A stretch of DNA of 64,000 bases from Candidatus Methylumidiphilus alinenensis (GTDB taxonomy: Bacteria; Pseudomonadota; Gammaproteobacteria; Methylococcales; Methylococcaceae). The notes beneath the pieces were generated by a model. The model saw only the letters and a program-made list of their open reading frames with translations, searched no databases and had not been told where the DNA came from. The stretch is from assembly GCA_003242955.1 (NCBI GenBank), contig QJPH01000301.1, positions 1 through 64,000 of the forward strand, read 5' to 3'. Of this stretch, positions 51,574 to 60,056 are shown one piece after another. How positions within the stretch are numbered: the first letter of the stretch is position 1; every line of letters starts with the position of its first letter. A program made the position numbers and the translations under genes.

Positions 51574-51733
51574 TGATTAGGAAGATGCTTCAGCTATTCC
51601 GTCATTCCGGCATGGATCGCCGGAATCCAGATTGCAGGGATGCCCCAAACCACTCCGTCCATGGAGACTAGGTTCCGGCGACCCATGCCGGAACGACGAC
51701 TTTTTGGGTTTGGCTGAAACATCTTCCTGATCA
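51574..51733. mobile_element. Inverted-repeat element with GATTAGGAAGATGCTTCAGC ends
   Basis: GATTAGGAAGATGCTTCAGC and the inverse GCTGAAACATCTTCCTGATC (two differences over 21 bp) enclose a GTCATTCCGGCATGG...CCATGCCGGAACGAC palindrome pair. That cargo is the one found inside the CACTGCC elements at 9038 and 39915, here in a different shell. Confidence 0.65.
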
Positions 51734-51852
51734 GGAAATACTATAAGCTTCAAGGTCAGCGCGTCGTTTGCCCCTTTACTCGAAACGATCAGAATCAGTC
51801 AATTGGGAGGGTGTAGAATATTGGTCCACCCTCGTCAACAGGAATCGCTGTC

Positions 51853-52476
51853 ATGTCCACCGCAAAAGAAGAAGTCTGGGAAATCCTACGCAAACTCGCA
51901 CTGAGTTCCGAGGAAACCGACCGTAGAATGCAGAAAACCGACCTGCAAATGAAGGAAACCGACCGTAGAATGCAGGAAACCGACCGTAGAATGCAGGAAA
52001 CCGACCTGCAAATGAAGGAAACCGACCGCAAGTTGAAAGAAGTGACGAAGGCCATCGGGCGGCTGGGCAACCGCCTAGGCGAGTTTGTTGAGGAAATGGT
52101 GCGCCCTGCCGTCGTGCGCCTGTTCCAACAACGGGGCATCGCCGTTCACCAGGTGTTTCGCGGCGCATACGCCGAGCGTGACGGTGATGCGATGGAAATC
52201 GACCTGCTGGTGGTCAACAGCGTCGATGTGGTGCTAGTCGAGGTGAAAAGCGAACTGAAAGTGGATGATGTCAAGGAGCATATGCTGCGCTTGGAACGCT
52301 TCAAGAAATTGTTTCCGCAATATGCCAACTTCCATGTGATGGGCGCGGTCGCGGGGATGGTCGTGGCTGAGGAAACCGCCCGCTTTGCCTACCGGCAGGG
52401 TTTGTTTGTGTTGGCGCAAAGCGGCGACACGGTGGTGATACGCAATGATGCGGGGTTCAAGCCTGTTGTTTGGTGA
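51853..52476 (+). CDS. Coiled-coil PD-(D/E)XK nuclease-like protein (DUF3782-like), long copy
   Basis: 207 residues: a short helical N-terminus, a coiled coil built from tandem heptads (Glu-Thr-Asp-Arg-Arg-Met-Gln / Glu-Thr-Asp-Leu-Gln-Met-Lys, about residues 22-63), a second helix, then a domain with Met-Glu-Ile-Asp-Leu-Leu-Val-Val and Val-Glu-Val-Lys-Ser (about 115-136). The Asp and Glu-x-Lys fit the PD-(D/E)XK nuclease core. No nuclease activity is established for this family. The next gene is a close paralogue. Confidence 0.75.
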   Translation: MSTAKEEVWEILRKLALSSEETDRRMQKTDLQMKETDRRMQETDRRMQETDLQMKETDRKLKEVTKAIGRLGNRLGEFVEEMVRPAVVRLFQQRGIAVHQVFRGAYAERDGDAMEIDLLVVNSVDVVLVEVKSELKVDDVKEHMLRLERFKKLFPQYANFHVMGAVAGMVVAEETARFAYRQGLFVLAQSGDTVVIRNDAGFKPVVW

Positions 52477-52771
52477 TTAGGAATAACATCGCTGGGGCGA
52501 TGTTATTCCTAGAAATGTCGGGCGCAACGCAAAGATACGCGCCCGACCAAAAAAACTGTAGGGCGGATGCAGGGATGTGATCCGTCGAACGCTAACGACC
52601 GACCAACAACAACGCAGCCGGGTGGGATTTGTAATCCCGTCAATAACGTTTTGTGCCGTAGGTGCGCTGGCCGATCGCCCGTACTTGCTCAAAACGTAGG
52701 CAATGGGGTTGCAAACCCCATCGCGCTTCGGAGTAGAATATTGATTCAACCCTTTCACAGGAATCGCTGCC
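52477..52771. repeat. Repeats between the two paralogues
   Basis: TAGGAATAACATCGCTGGGG / GCGATGTTATTCCTA (52478-52515) is a hairpin that also follows the second copy (53291-53331) and may be the terminator. It is followed by CGGGCGCAACGC and GTAGGGCGGATG repeats and a GCAAACCCCATCGCGC unit. 52731-52771 resembles the leader of the first copy (GTAGAATATTG, CAGGAATCGCT). Confidence 0.6.
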
Positions 52772-53290
52772 ATGACCACCGCACAAGAAGAAGTTTGGGA
52801 AATCCTGCGCAAACTCGCTGTTAGTTCCGAAGAAACCGACCGCAAGTTGAAAGAAGTGACGAAGGCCATCGGGCGGCTGGGCAACCGCCTAGGCGAGTTT
52901 GTTGAGGAAATGGTGCGCCCTGCCGTCGTGCGCCTGTTCCAACAACGGGGCATCGCCGTTCACCAGGTGTTTCGCGGCGCATACGCCGAGCGTGACGGTG
53001 ATGCGATGGAAATCGACCTGCTGGTGGTCAACAGCGTCGATGTGGTGCTAGTCGAGGTGAAAAGCGAACTGAAAGTGGATGATGTCAAGGAGCATATGCT
53101 GCGCTTGGAACGCTTCAAGAAATTGTTTCCGCAATATGCCGGATTCCGGGTGATGGGCGCGGTCGCGGGGATGGTTGTGGCTGAGGAAACCGCCCGCTTT
53201 GCCTACCGGCAGGGTTTGTTTGTGCTGGCACAAAGCGGCGACACGGTGACGATACGCAATGACAAGGATTTTCAGCCTGTTGTTTGGTGA
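52772..53290 (+). CDS. Coiled-coil PD-(D/E)XK nuclease-like protein (DUF3782-like), short copy
   Basis: A 172-residue paralogue of the preceding gene with the same N-terminus and nuclease-like domain but only one heptad (Glu-Thr-Asp-Arg-Lys-Leu-Lys) where the first copy has six. Bases 52835-53140 are identical to 52021-52326 over 306 nt, while the flanks differ, so the pair was duplicated or converted very recently. The putative catalytic Asp and Glu-x-Lys are intact. Confidence 0.75.
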   Translation: MTTAQEEVWEILRKLAVSSEETDRKLKEVTKAIGRLGNRLGEFVEEMVRPAVVRLFQQRGIAVHQVFRGAYAERDGDAMEIDLLVVNSVDVVLVEVKSELKVDDVKEHMLRLERFKKLFPQYAGFRVMGAVAGMVVAEETARFAYRQGLFVLAQSGDTVTIRNDKDFQPVVW

Positions 53291-53638
53291 CTAGGAATGA
53301 CATCGCCGGGGCGATGTTATTCCTAGAAACGCAAGAAGGGGTCTGTTATCCTACTCATTACACATTAGACTTTATCGGAAACCTAATGAGTGCTCTCGTC
53401 GCTGCTGCATCAACGGATGGTTTCCGATAACGTCTATTATACGTTATAATAAACTTTAGACTTTCGCAGAGTTTTTTTGATATTTATTCACGGGATTTAA
53501 GATAGAAATGAAATTTGAGATAAGCATTAAAAATTATCGTGTTGCCTCCATGTAACTGTAATCGACGTAACAGTGTTTTGACCGAACAATCTCACTCTAA
53601 TCACTGATTATAGTGATATAAATTTCTAAGGCCGTAAG
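53291..53638. other. Gap with inverted repeats
   Basis: After the hairpin TAGGAATGACATCGCC / GCGATGTTATTCCTA (53291-53331) there is a 17-bp inverted repeat (53367-53383 AGACTTTATCGGAAACC and 53419-53435, 16 of 17 matching) of unknown nature. A perfect ATCACT-N6-AGTGAT (53600-53617) lies just upstream of the next gene and could be an operator. Confidence 0.45.
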
Positions 53639-53992
53639 ATGGCATCCATCATCCTGGATACGTTAAAACTTCATAAACGCCTAATTGATGCGGGGTTCGA
53701 CGAACACCAAGCGCAAGCCTTGGCGGAGTTGCAGCAGGAAACCGCCATCGCTGTGCTGGCCGGGGCAGAACACGAATACCACTTGGATGATTTGGCACTC
53801 AAGCGGGATTTGCAGCAGACCGAGACTGTATTGAATCATGAGTTCAATTTTAAAATCGACCTGTTGCGCGCCGAATTGAAGAAGGACTTGGCGGAAACCA
53901 AGACGGACTTGGTGCGCTGGGTTGTGGCAGTCGGGTTGTTGCAATCTACTTTGATTATCGGCATCTTGTTGAAAATTGCCAAATTATTCTAG
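53639..53992 (+). CDS. DUF1640-like membrane-anchored coiled-coil protein
   Basis: A 117-residue protein with an N-terminal region Leu-Lys-x2-Lys-x-Leu-x2-Ala-Gly-Phe-x3-Gln-Ala-x-Ala (residues 9-30), a coiled coil (about 50-92) and a single C-terminal transmembrane helix (about 93-112). This is the DUF1640/CCDC90 layout, related to mitochondrial MCU-regulator coiled coils; the bacterial function is unknown. It converges on the RND pump gene, overlapping its 3' end by 4 bp. Confidence 0.78.
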   Translation: MASIILDTLKLHKRLIDAGFDEHQAQALAELQQETAIAVLAGAEHEYHLDDLALKRDLQQTETVLNHEFNFKIDLLRAELKKDLAETKTDLVRWVVAVGLLQSTLIIGILLKIAKLF

Positions 53993-56900
53993 TTAGGGGG
54001 ATTTGCCGCCCGGTTTTTTGCCATGATGGTATAAATCGTCGGTATCACAAACACCGTGAACACCGTCCCTATCGCCAAGCCCCCGACGATCACCCAACCG
54101 ATCTGTTGACGGCTTTCCGCCCCTGCCCCGGTAGCCAAGGCTAACGGAACGGCACCGAGGATCATCGTCAGGCTGGTCATCAAAATTGGCCGCAAGCGCA
54201 GCATGGCCGATTCAACGACTGCATCAGCAACCGACCTCCCCTGCTCCTGCAACTGGTTGGCAAATTCGACAATTAGGATGCCATTCTTAGTTATCAAACC
54301 GATCAGCATGACCATGCCTATCTGACTGTAGACATTCAGTGTGCCGCCGGTCAAATTGAGTGATAACAAGGCCCCGGTGATTGCCAGGGGCACCGTCAAC
54401 ATAATCATCAGCGGGTCGCGGAAACTCTCGAACTGCGCCGCCAACACCAAATAAATGAAAACCAGTGCGAAGCCAAACGTCAAATAAAGCGTCTTGCTGG
54501 ATTCCATGAATTCCCGCGATTGCCCGTCCAATTCGGTCTGGAATGAAGCCGGCAATACCTCTTTAGCCGTCTTGGCCAGATAATCCAGAGCCTGCCCCAA
54601 GGTATAACCTGGTGCAATATTGCCACTAACCACCACCGCCCGTAGACGGTTGAAATGATTCAACTCCTTTGCCGCCGCGTTTTCCCGGATAGAGACCAAA
54701 TTGCCCAACGGTGTTAGCTTGCCATCCCGGCTCCGCAGGTAAATCGTATTCATGTCCTCCGGCGTGGCGCGGGCTTCATCGCCCAATTTGAGGATCACAT
54801 CATATTGCTCGCCAGCCTGTTTGAATCGCGTCACCTGCCGCCCCCCTAGCAGCGTTTGCAAAGCCTTGCCAATGTCATCCACCTCCACGCCAATGACAGC
54901 GGCTTTTTCCCGATTCACATCCAGGCTGAGTTGCGGCTTGTTGAGTTTGAGATCGGTGTCTAGGTTCACTAAGCCGGGAAACTGTGCGGCCTTCGCCATA
55001 AAACCGCCCATGGCCTGATCTAATTCTTCATAGCTAGGTCCCTGAATCACAAACTGCACAGGGGGGTTGCGAAAACTTTGTCCCAACGAGGGTGGGTTTA
55101 GCGGAAATGCCATCACGCCGGGAAGCCCAAGGAACTTGGGCATTAGCGCCATGGCGACCTGTTGCTGGGTGCGTTGCCGCTCCCCCCACGGTTTCAAGCT
55201 GACAAAGGCAATTGCCGAATTGACCGGATTAGGCGGTTCCAAACCGGGGGCGACGACGACAAAATAGGTTTCAATTTCCGGTATGGGAGCAAGGAACGAT
55301 TCGATCTGGCGGGCGTAAGCGTCGGTGTAGTCAATGGTCGCGCCTTCCGGTGCGGAAACCACGGCGAAAATGGCACCCCGGTCCTCCACCGGAGAAAGCT
55401 CGGCGGGCAGGCTTTGAAACAGCCACCAAGCAGCACCGGCAACCAAGGCTAAGCCCAGCACCACCAGCCAGCGCCAGCGCAAACAAGCCAGCAACATCAA
55501 TCGGTAGAAACCGATGAACCTGTCCCAAGCCCCCCCTTCTTGCCCCCCGCTTAAGGAAACACTATAGACCGACTCGGTTTTGGAAACCGAGTCGGTCTTA
55601 CCTTGTCCTTTCCCGTGAGCTTTGCCCTGCAACAACCGCGAACACATCATCGGCGTCAACGTCAAGGCAACGAAACCCGATACCAGCACCGCACAAGACA
55701 CCGCCAATGCGAACTCGGAAAACAACCTCCCGGTATTGCCGCTCATAAACGCCAGCGGAGCGAAAACAGCCGCAAGGGTCAAGGTCATCGCCACCACTGC
55801 GAAGGCAATTTCCCTGCTACCCGCAAAGGCCGCCTCCATCGGCTTCATGCCATCTTCAATGCGCCGATGGATGTTTTCCAACATCACAATGGCATCATCC
55901 ACCACCAGCCCGATGGCTAGCACTAGTGCCAGCAAGGTTAGTATGTTGACGGAAAACCCGAGGGCATTAATGAATATGAAAGCCCCGATCAAGGAAACCG
56001 GGATCGTCACAAAGGGAATCAACGTGGCGCGGAGCGAACGCAAAAAGAACCAGACTACAACTAACACTAGTGCCAGGGACTCCAGCAAAGTATGATAAAC
56101 CCCGTTGATGGATTCCTCTATGAACAGGGCAGAATCAAAGGCGACCTTGAGTTTTAGACCCTGCGGCAAGCTAGCGTTGATTTTTGGCAATTCATGGCGC
56201 ACTGCCAAGGCGACTTCCAAGGTATTGGCCGTGGATTGCTTTACGATGCCTAAGCCGACCGCCGAGTCGCCATTGACGCGCACGATATTGCGGTCGTCCT
56301 GTGAGCCAATCTCAGCACGCCCGACATCGGACAAGCGTATCGGATAACCGTTTTGCTCACGGATGATTAAGGCGTTGAACTGATCGGGGGTGCGCAAATC
56401 GGTCTCGCTAAGCACGGTGAATTCACGCATGGAACTCTCGATGCGCCCACCGGGAATCTCTACATTCTGTCGCTTTAAAGCATCCTCCACATCCTTGACG
56501 GTCACTCGTCGCGATGCCAACCGGTTTCGGTCCAACCATAGGCGCATCGCATAACGGCGCTCGCCACCGACAATCACACTGGCGACACCCGGCAAAGATT
56601 GTAGCCGGTCCCGCACAAACCGGTGGGCAATGTCAGAAATTTCCAGCGGCGTGTGGCGGTCGCTGAAAAACGCCAACCACACAATTGGCGAAGCGTCCGC
56701 CTCGATCTTACTGATCACCGGCTCGTCCATCTCCTCCGGCAACAAGGCCCGCACCCTGGAAACCCGGTCGCGCACGTCGGCGGCGGCCCCATCCGGGTCA
56801 CGGTTGATATTGAACTCGATGGTGATCTGGCTGACCTCCTCCCGGCTTACCGACTTCAGCGTCTTCACGCCTTCTATGCCGGAAAGCGAGTCTTCCAAGG

Positions 56901-57096
56901 GACGGGTCACTTGGCTTTCGATGACTGCCGCGCTGGCTCCTTTATAGACACTGCGCACGGAAACCACAGGGGCATCTATGTTGGGGTATTCCCGCACCGG
57001 CAGGCGTTCAAATGCCATCAGGCCAATCAGCACCAACCCTAAACTCATCACCGTGGCCAGCACGGGACGGCGGATGGAAAGGTCTGACAAGATCAT
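53989..57096 (-). CDS. RND efflux pump, inner-membrane transporter (HAE1/AcrB type)
   Basis: The 1035-residue proton-driven pump has the usual twelve helices in two halves with large periplasmic loops: N-terminal Ser-Ile-Arg-Arg-Pro-Val, Gly-Leu-Val-Val-Asp-Asp-Ala-Ile-Val near residue 400 (proton-relay Asp pair) and Gly-Leu-Ile-Thr-Lys-Asn-Gly-Ile-Leu near 930. The loop between helices 6 and 7 (about residues 490-520) contains an unusual Ser/Thr/Lys-rich insert encoded by a perfect palindrome (55566-55598), still in frame. It overlaps the adaptor gene by 4 bp. Drug versus metal specificity is not evident. Confidence 0.93.
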   Translation of the reverse strand: MILSDLSIRRPVLATVMSLGLVLIGLMAFERLPVREYPNIDAPVVSVRSVYKGASAAVIESQVTRPLEDSLSGIEGVKTLKSVSREEVSQITIEFNINRDPDGAAADVRDRVSRVRALLPEEMDEPVISKIEADASPIVWLAFFSDRHTPLEISDIAHRFVRDRLQSLPGVASVIVGGERRYAMRLWLDRNRLASRRVTVKDVEDALKRQNVEIPGGRIESSMREFTVLSETDLRTPDQFNALIIREQNGYPIRLSDVGRAEIGSQDDRNIVRVNGDSAVGLGIVKQSTANTLEVALAVRHELPKINASLPQGLKLKVAFDSALFIEESINGVYHTLLESLALVLVVVWFFLRSLRATLIPFVTIPVSLIGAFIFINALGFSVNILTLLALVLAIGLVVDDAIVMLENIHRRIEDGMKPMEAAFAGSREIAFAVVAMTLTLAAVFAPLAFMSGNTGRLFSEFALAVSCAVLVSGFVALTLTPMMCSRLLQGKAHGKGQGKTDSVSKTESVYSVSLSGGQEGGAWDRFIGFYRLMLLACLRWRWLVVLGLALVAGAAWWLFQSLPAELSPVEDRGAIFAVVSAPEGATIDYTDAYARQIESFLAPIPEIETYFVVVAPGLEPPNPVNSAIAFVSLKPWGERQRTQQQVAMALMPKFLGLPGVMAFPLNPPSLGQSFRNPPVQFVIQGPSYEELDQAMGGFMAKAAQFPGLVNLDTDLKLNKPQLSLDVNREKAAVIGVEVDDIGKALQTLLGGRQVTRFKQAGEQYDVILKLGDEARATPEDMNTIYLRSRDGKLTPLGNLVSIRENAAAKELNHFNRLRAVVVSGNIAPGYTLGQALDYLAKTAKEVLPASFQTELDGQSREFMESSKTLYLTFGFALVFIYLVLAAQFESFRDPLMIMLTVPLAITGALLSLNLTGGTLNVYSQIGMVMLIGLITKNGILIVEFANQLQEQGRSVADAVVESAMLRLRPILMTSLTMILGAVPLALATGAGAESRQQIGWVIVGGLAIGTVFTVFVIPTIYTIMAKNRAANPPN
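55566..55598. repeat. Perfect REP-like palindrome inside the RND pump gene
   Basis: AGACCGACTCGGTTT and AAACCGAGTCGGTCT (15-bp perfect stem, TGG loop). Relatives lie at 17360-17388 and 46516-46548 between genes. Here it is read in frame as part of Lys-Thr-Asp-Ser-Val-Ser-Lys-Thr-Glu-Ser-Val-Tyr, about codons 500-511. Confidence 0.9.
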
Positions 57097-58166
57097 CGTG
57101 CGTCCTTGCCCAGTTGGACAACGGGTGCGCCATCGCGAAGTTTAATTTGCCCGTCAATGACGATCCAATCGGCATTATTAATGCCTGATGTGATTTCCAC
57201 GAAACCCGGTCTGCGCTCGCCAGTCTTTACAGGCGAGAGCACGGCTTTGCCGTCAATGATTCTAAACACCATGGAAGCACTGCCTTTCGCTTGCACTGCC
57301 TGCTCCTGCACAAACAAAGCATCCCGCACATGTCCCAAGTCAAGACTGATGTGGGCAAACATACCGGGCTTCAACGCCAAATCGTGATTAGGCAAACGCG
57401 CCCGCACCTTGACCGTTCGAGTCCCCTCATCCAGCCTAGGATCGACGGCCTGTATTTCCCCGTGAAAAGTCCGGCCAGGCCAGGCATCCACGCTAACATC
57501 AAACTTCAAGCCCTTGACAACATGGGCCGCATATTTCTCCGCTAGTTTGAAATCCAGCTTGATAGGATCGACCGATTCCAAATTGACCAGTGCCTGCCCC
57601 GGACTCACATAATCTCCCAAGCTAACTTCGCGCAACCCCAAAATTCCATCAAACGGTGCTATTAGCAGGGTTCGAGACAGTCGCACCCGATCCCGTTCCA
57701 ATACAGCCTGGGCATTTTGCAAACGAGCCAATGACTCGTCATATTGCTGTTGACTCACTAAGTTTTTAGCCCGCACTTCCTTGATGCGCTTGAAGCTCTC
57801 CACTTCCAGTTTCAATGCCGCCTCACTCTGCGCATAAGCCGAACGCTGCTCCTCGGCATTGAGTTCGATCAACACATCCCCTGCCTTGGCCTTATGCCCT
57901 TCCTCAAAGCGAATAGCGGAAACCCGTCCAGAGATTTCCGGTCGCAAAACAATCGACTCACCAGCCTGCAAATCGCCAACCGCGTCAATTTTAGCTGAAA
58001 CTTTTTCCAGCCGGGCTTGTGCGGCTTTGACCGGAAAGGCCATCATTCCCATTGATGCGCCAGCCGCAGGAACCGAAACAGGTTTCGCACCGTGAGCAGA
58101 ATACCAACGCCACGCAAAAAACAGCGCCACGCCTAACAGAAAAACGCCGAATAGTTTTTTCATCAT
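57093..58166 (-). CDS. RND periplasmic adaptor (membrane fusion protein)
   Basis: A 357-residue adaptor with an N-terminal anchor (residues 3-20), a lipoyl domain split by a coiled-coil hairpin (Gly-His-Lys-Ala-Lys-Ala-Gly-Asp-Val-Leu near residue 88; Ala-Pro-Phe-Asp-Gly-Ile-Leu-Gly near 163) and a beta-barrel with Asp-Pro-Arg-Leu-Asp-Glu-Gly-Thr-Arg-Thr near 233. ATG 58166 gives Met-Met-Lys-Lys plus hydrophobic stretch; the longer frame to 58304 overlaps yqaA. No outer-membrane factor lies beside it, so the pump may use one encoded elsewhere, perhaps that at 45005. Confidence 0.9.
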   Translation of the reverse strand: MMKKLFGVFLLGVALFFAWRWYSAHGAKPVSVPAAGASMGMMAFPVKAAQARLEKVSAKIDAVGDLQAGESIVLRPEISGRVSAIRFEEGHKAKAGDVLIELNAEEQRSAYAQSEAALKLEVESFKRIKEVRAKNLVSQQQYDESLARLQNAQAVLERDRVRLSRTLLIAPFDGILGLREVSLGDYVSPGQALVNLESVDPIKLDFKLAEKYAAHVVKGLKFDVSVDAWPGRTFHGEIQAVDPRLDEGTRTVKVRARLPNHDLALKPGMFAHISLDLGHVRDALFVQEQAVQAKGSASMVFRIIDGKAVLSPVKTGERRPGFVEITSGINNADWIVIDGQIKLRDGAPVVQLGKDAR

Positions 58167-58171
58167 GAAGT

Positions 58172-58597
58172 TTAAGAAAACAAGTAAACAATCGCCGCAT
58201 ACCGACCGAGTTTCCCCACGGCGATGGCTATGAGCGAAGCCATGAAGGACATTTCCAGCCAGCCAGCCGCAAAGCAGAAGCCGTCCCCTACTATCGGGAG
58301 CCAAGACAGCAACAAGATGGGTACTCCGTAATGACGTACTGTGTGGATGGCCTTGCGCTGCTTTTCATCCTTGAGCTTATCCAATGGATAGCGCCGAGCG
58401 GCCCAAAGCCCCAGCAACCAAGTAGTGACCGCACCCAATGTGTTGCCTACTGTCGCAGTAAGCAATAAAAGCCCGACGGGAATTTCAGCTTGATTCACCA
58501 AATAGGCCAGCACAGCCTCCGAACCTCCGGGGGCTATCGTTGATGAAATGAAAGCACTTAAAAACAGCCCCCAAACGCCGGACATTGCAAAGTCCAT
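58172..58597 (-). CDS. yqaA: YqaA-family membrane protein (DedA/SNARE-associated superfamily)
   Basis: 141 residues, same length as E. coli YqaA, with Ser-Ala-Phe-Ile-Ser-Ser-Thr-Ile-Ala-Pro-Gly-Gly-Ser-Glu (about residues 14-27), Thr-Ala-Thr-Val-Gly-Asn-Thr-Leu-Gly near 48 and Leu-Leu-Ser-Trp-Leu-Pro-Ile-Val-Gly-Asp near 96. The small VTT-type fold belongs to the DedA group linked to lipid scrambling or envelope homeostasis; the specific role is unknown. It lies directly upstream of the RND adaptor and could be co-transcribed. Confidence 0.88.
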   Translation of the reverse strand: MDFAMSGVWGLFLSAFISSTIAPGGSEAVLAYLVNQAEIPVGLLLLTATVGNTLGAVTTWLLGLWAARRYPLDKLKDEKQRKAIHTVRHYGVPILLLSWLPIVGDGFCFAAGWLEMSFMASLIAIAVGKLGRYAAIVYLFS

Positions 58598-58622
58598 TAT
58601 GACAACACCCGATGGTAAAAAG

Positions 58623-59390
58623 TTAGAGAAGGCAGCAAGTCAACTGAAAACACATATTTTTATCGCTCTGAGCGGGTTTCTCACCAACATTGCTTTGCAT
58701 GAATCTTATCGTGAAACGGTGCTTGCCACCGCTTATTTCGGCAAAATATGGCTGGGATCGTTCCAAGCCGACGCGTAGCAATTGAAAAGGCAGGCTGTGG
58801 TCTAATGTTTTTTGGAAAAAACCTCCCACACCCGTTTCCTTGGTGGAGGAAGCACTTTGCCGTATAAAGTTCAACAGAATATCAATGGCAGTGCGAATTG
58901 GCAGAAAAGGACTCAACCAGTCATCCATATCCCGCCTGCGTTGGTCCAGTTCCAATTGTAGCCAATAATGGTAGACAGGCAAGTCAAAAGCGCAGGTTCC
59001 GCCAGGAATTGCATTGCGCTGGGAAATACTTTTGAATAGTTCGTTTTCCATCAACGAATAACCGATTTTGCCAGGGGAGGAATAAAGCCCATCTCCGATT
59101 TCAGCTAGTTTGGATAATACGCTTTGCAATTTTACCTGGTCAATATTCTGACTACTGGCCATTTTGTTTAACACGGTCAAATGCCGGTCTACTTCCTTCA
59201 GAAGTTCTGATTTTAGATCGTAGCGGCTGACAATGGCGATTATATCAAGCAATGTGGAAATCACACTGCGGCTTTCCCATATCGAACTGCCCCTCATGAA
59301 ATGGTCGATTTGTTGAAAAAGTTGTTCAAGCCGCAAGAACACTCGAATCCGTTCATTCAATGGAAATTCATAGAAAACCAAATCGTTCAA
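58623..59390 (-). CDS. zapD: Cell division protein ZapD
   Basis: ZapD bundles FtsZ protofilaments at the division ring. The 255-residue protein begins with the diagnostic Tyr-Glu-Phe-Pro-Leu-Asn-Glu-Arg-Ile-Arg-Val-Phe-Leu-Arg-Leu-Glu (about residues 7-22) and ends in a beta domain with Cys-Phe-Gln-Leu-Thr-Cys-Cys. The start appears to be TTG (59388-59390). It follows coaE, the usual neighbour in gammaproteobacteria; the yacG zinc-protein gene often found next is missing. Confidence 0.93.
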   Translation of the reverse strand: MNDLVFYEFPLNERIRVFLRLEQLFQQIDHFMRGSSIWESRSVISTLLDIIAIVSRYDLKSELLKEVDRHLTVLNKMASSQNIDQVKLQSVLSKLAEIGDGLYSSPGKIGYSLMENELFKSISQRNAIPGGTCAFDLPVYHYWLQLELDQRRRDMDDWLSPFLPIRTAIDILLNFIRQSASSTKETGVGGFFQKTLDHSLPFQLLRVGLERSQPYFAEISGGKHRFTIRFMQSNVGEKPAQSDKNMCFQLTCCLL

Positions 59391-59432
59391 AGTGTAGGCC
59401 GACCGTCGTGATAGTTGGTAAAGTTTATTGAA

Positions 59433-60056
59433 TTACTGTCCTGTGTTGAAAACGCTGTATTCATGCGCCATCGCTAAATATGCTTGGTGTAATTTTTCAA
59501 CTTGTGCCTGTAGCTGCTCGATTCGCCCCGTGTTTTCAATGACATCGTTTGCTGCGGCAAGTTTAACCTCGCGGCTGGCTTGGGCTTGCATGATTAGTCC
59601 AATGGAAATATCATCCAACCCGTCGCGCTGCCTGACCCTTTCGTACTGCTGACCTGGCAAACAGTCCACAACGAGAATCCTATCCACGAAATCTTGCTGC
59701 CCGGTCTCTATTAATAACGGGATGGCAAATAGGCAATACGGGGATTTCAAACACTGCGCCTGATCATGTAAAGCCTGATACACCAATGGATGGAGTATCG
59801 ACTCAAGAATTCGCCTATCCGCTGCATTCGCGAAAACCCGGTTACGAAGCCTATTCCGGTTGATCCGCCCATTGTCCAAAAGCTTGTCCCCAAATGCTGC
59901 GATGATGGCAGCATAACCCGGTTGACCTGGTTCCACCATAGCGTGTGCCATTTGATCCGCATCCAGAACGGGAACCCCCCTCTCGGCAAATAGACTGGCG
60001 ACGGTACTCTTGCCACATCCAACGCCGCCGGTCAAACCAACTTTCAATATTTTCAA
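59433..60056 (-). CDS. coaE: Dephospho-CoA kinase
   Basis: CoaE performs the last step of coenzyme A synthesis, phosphorylating the 3'-OH of dephospho-CoA. The 207-residue protein has the P-loop Gly-Gly-Val-Gly-Cys-Gly-Lys-Ser-Thr (about residues 10-18), Leu-Asp-Ala-Asp-Gln-Met-Ala (about 32-38) and His-Pro-Leu-Val in the substrate-binding region. The start is TTG at 60056, overlapping the pilD stop by a few bases, in the classical pilD-coaE-zapD order. Confidence 0.95.
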   Translation of the reverse strand: MKILKVGLTGGVGCGKSTVASLFAERGVPVLDADQMAHAMVEPGQPGYAAIIAAFGDKLLDNGRINRNRLRNRVFANAADRRILESILHPLVYQALHDQAQCLKSPYCLFAIPLLIETGQQDFVDRILVVDCLPGQQYERVRQRDGLDDISIGLIMQAQASREVKLAAANDVIENTGRIEQLQAQVEKLHQAYLAMAHEYSVFNTGQ

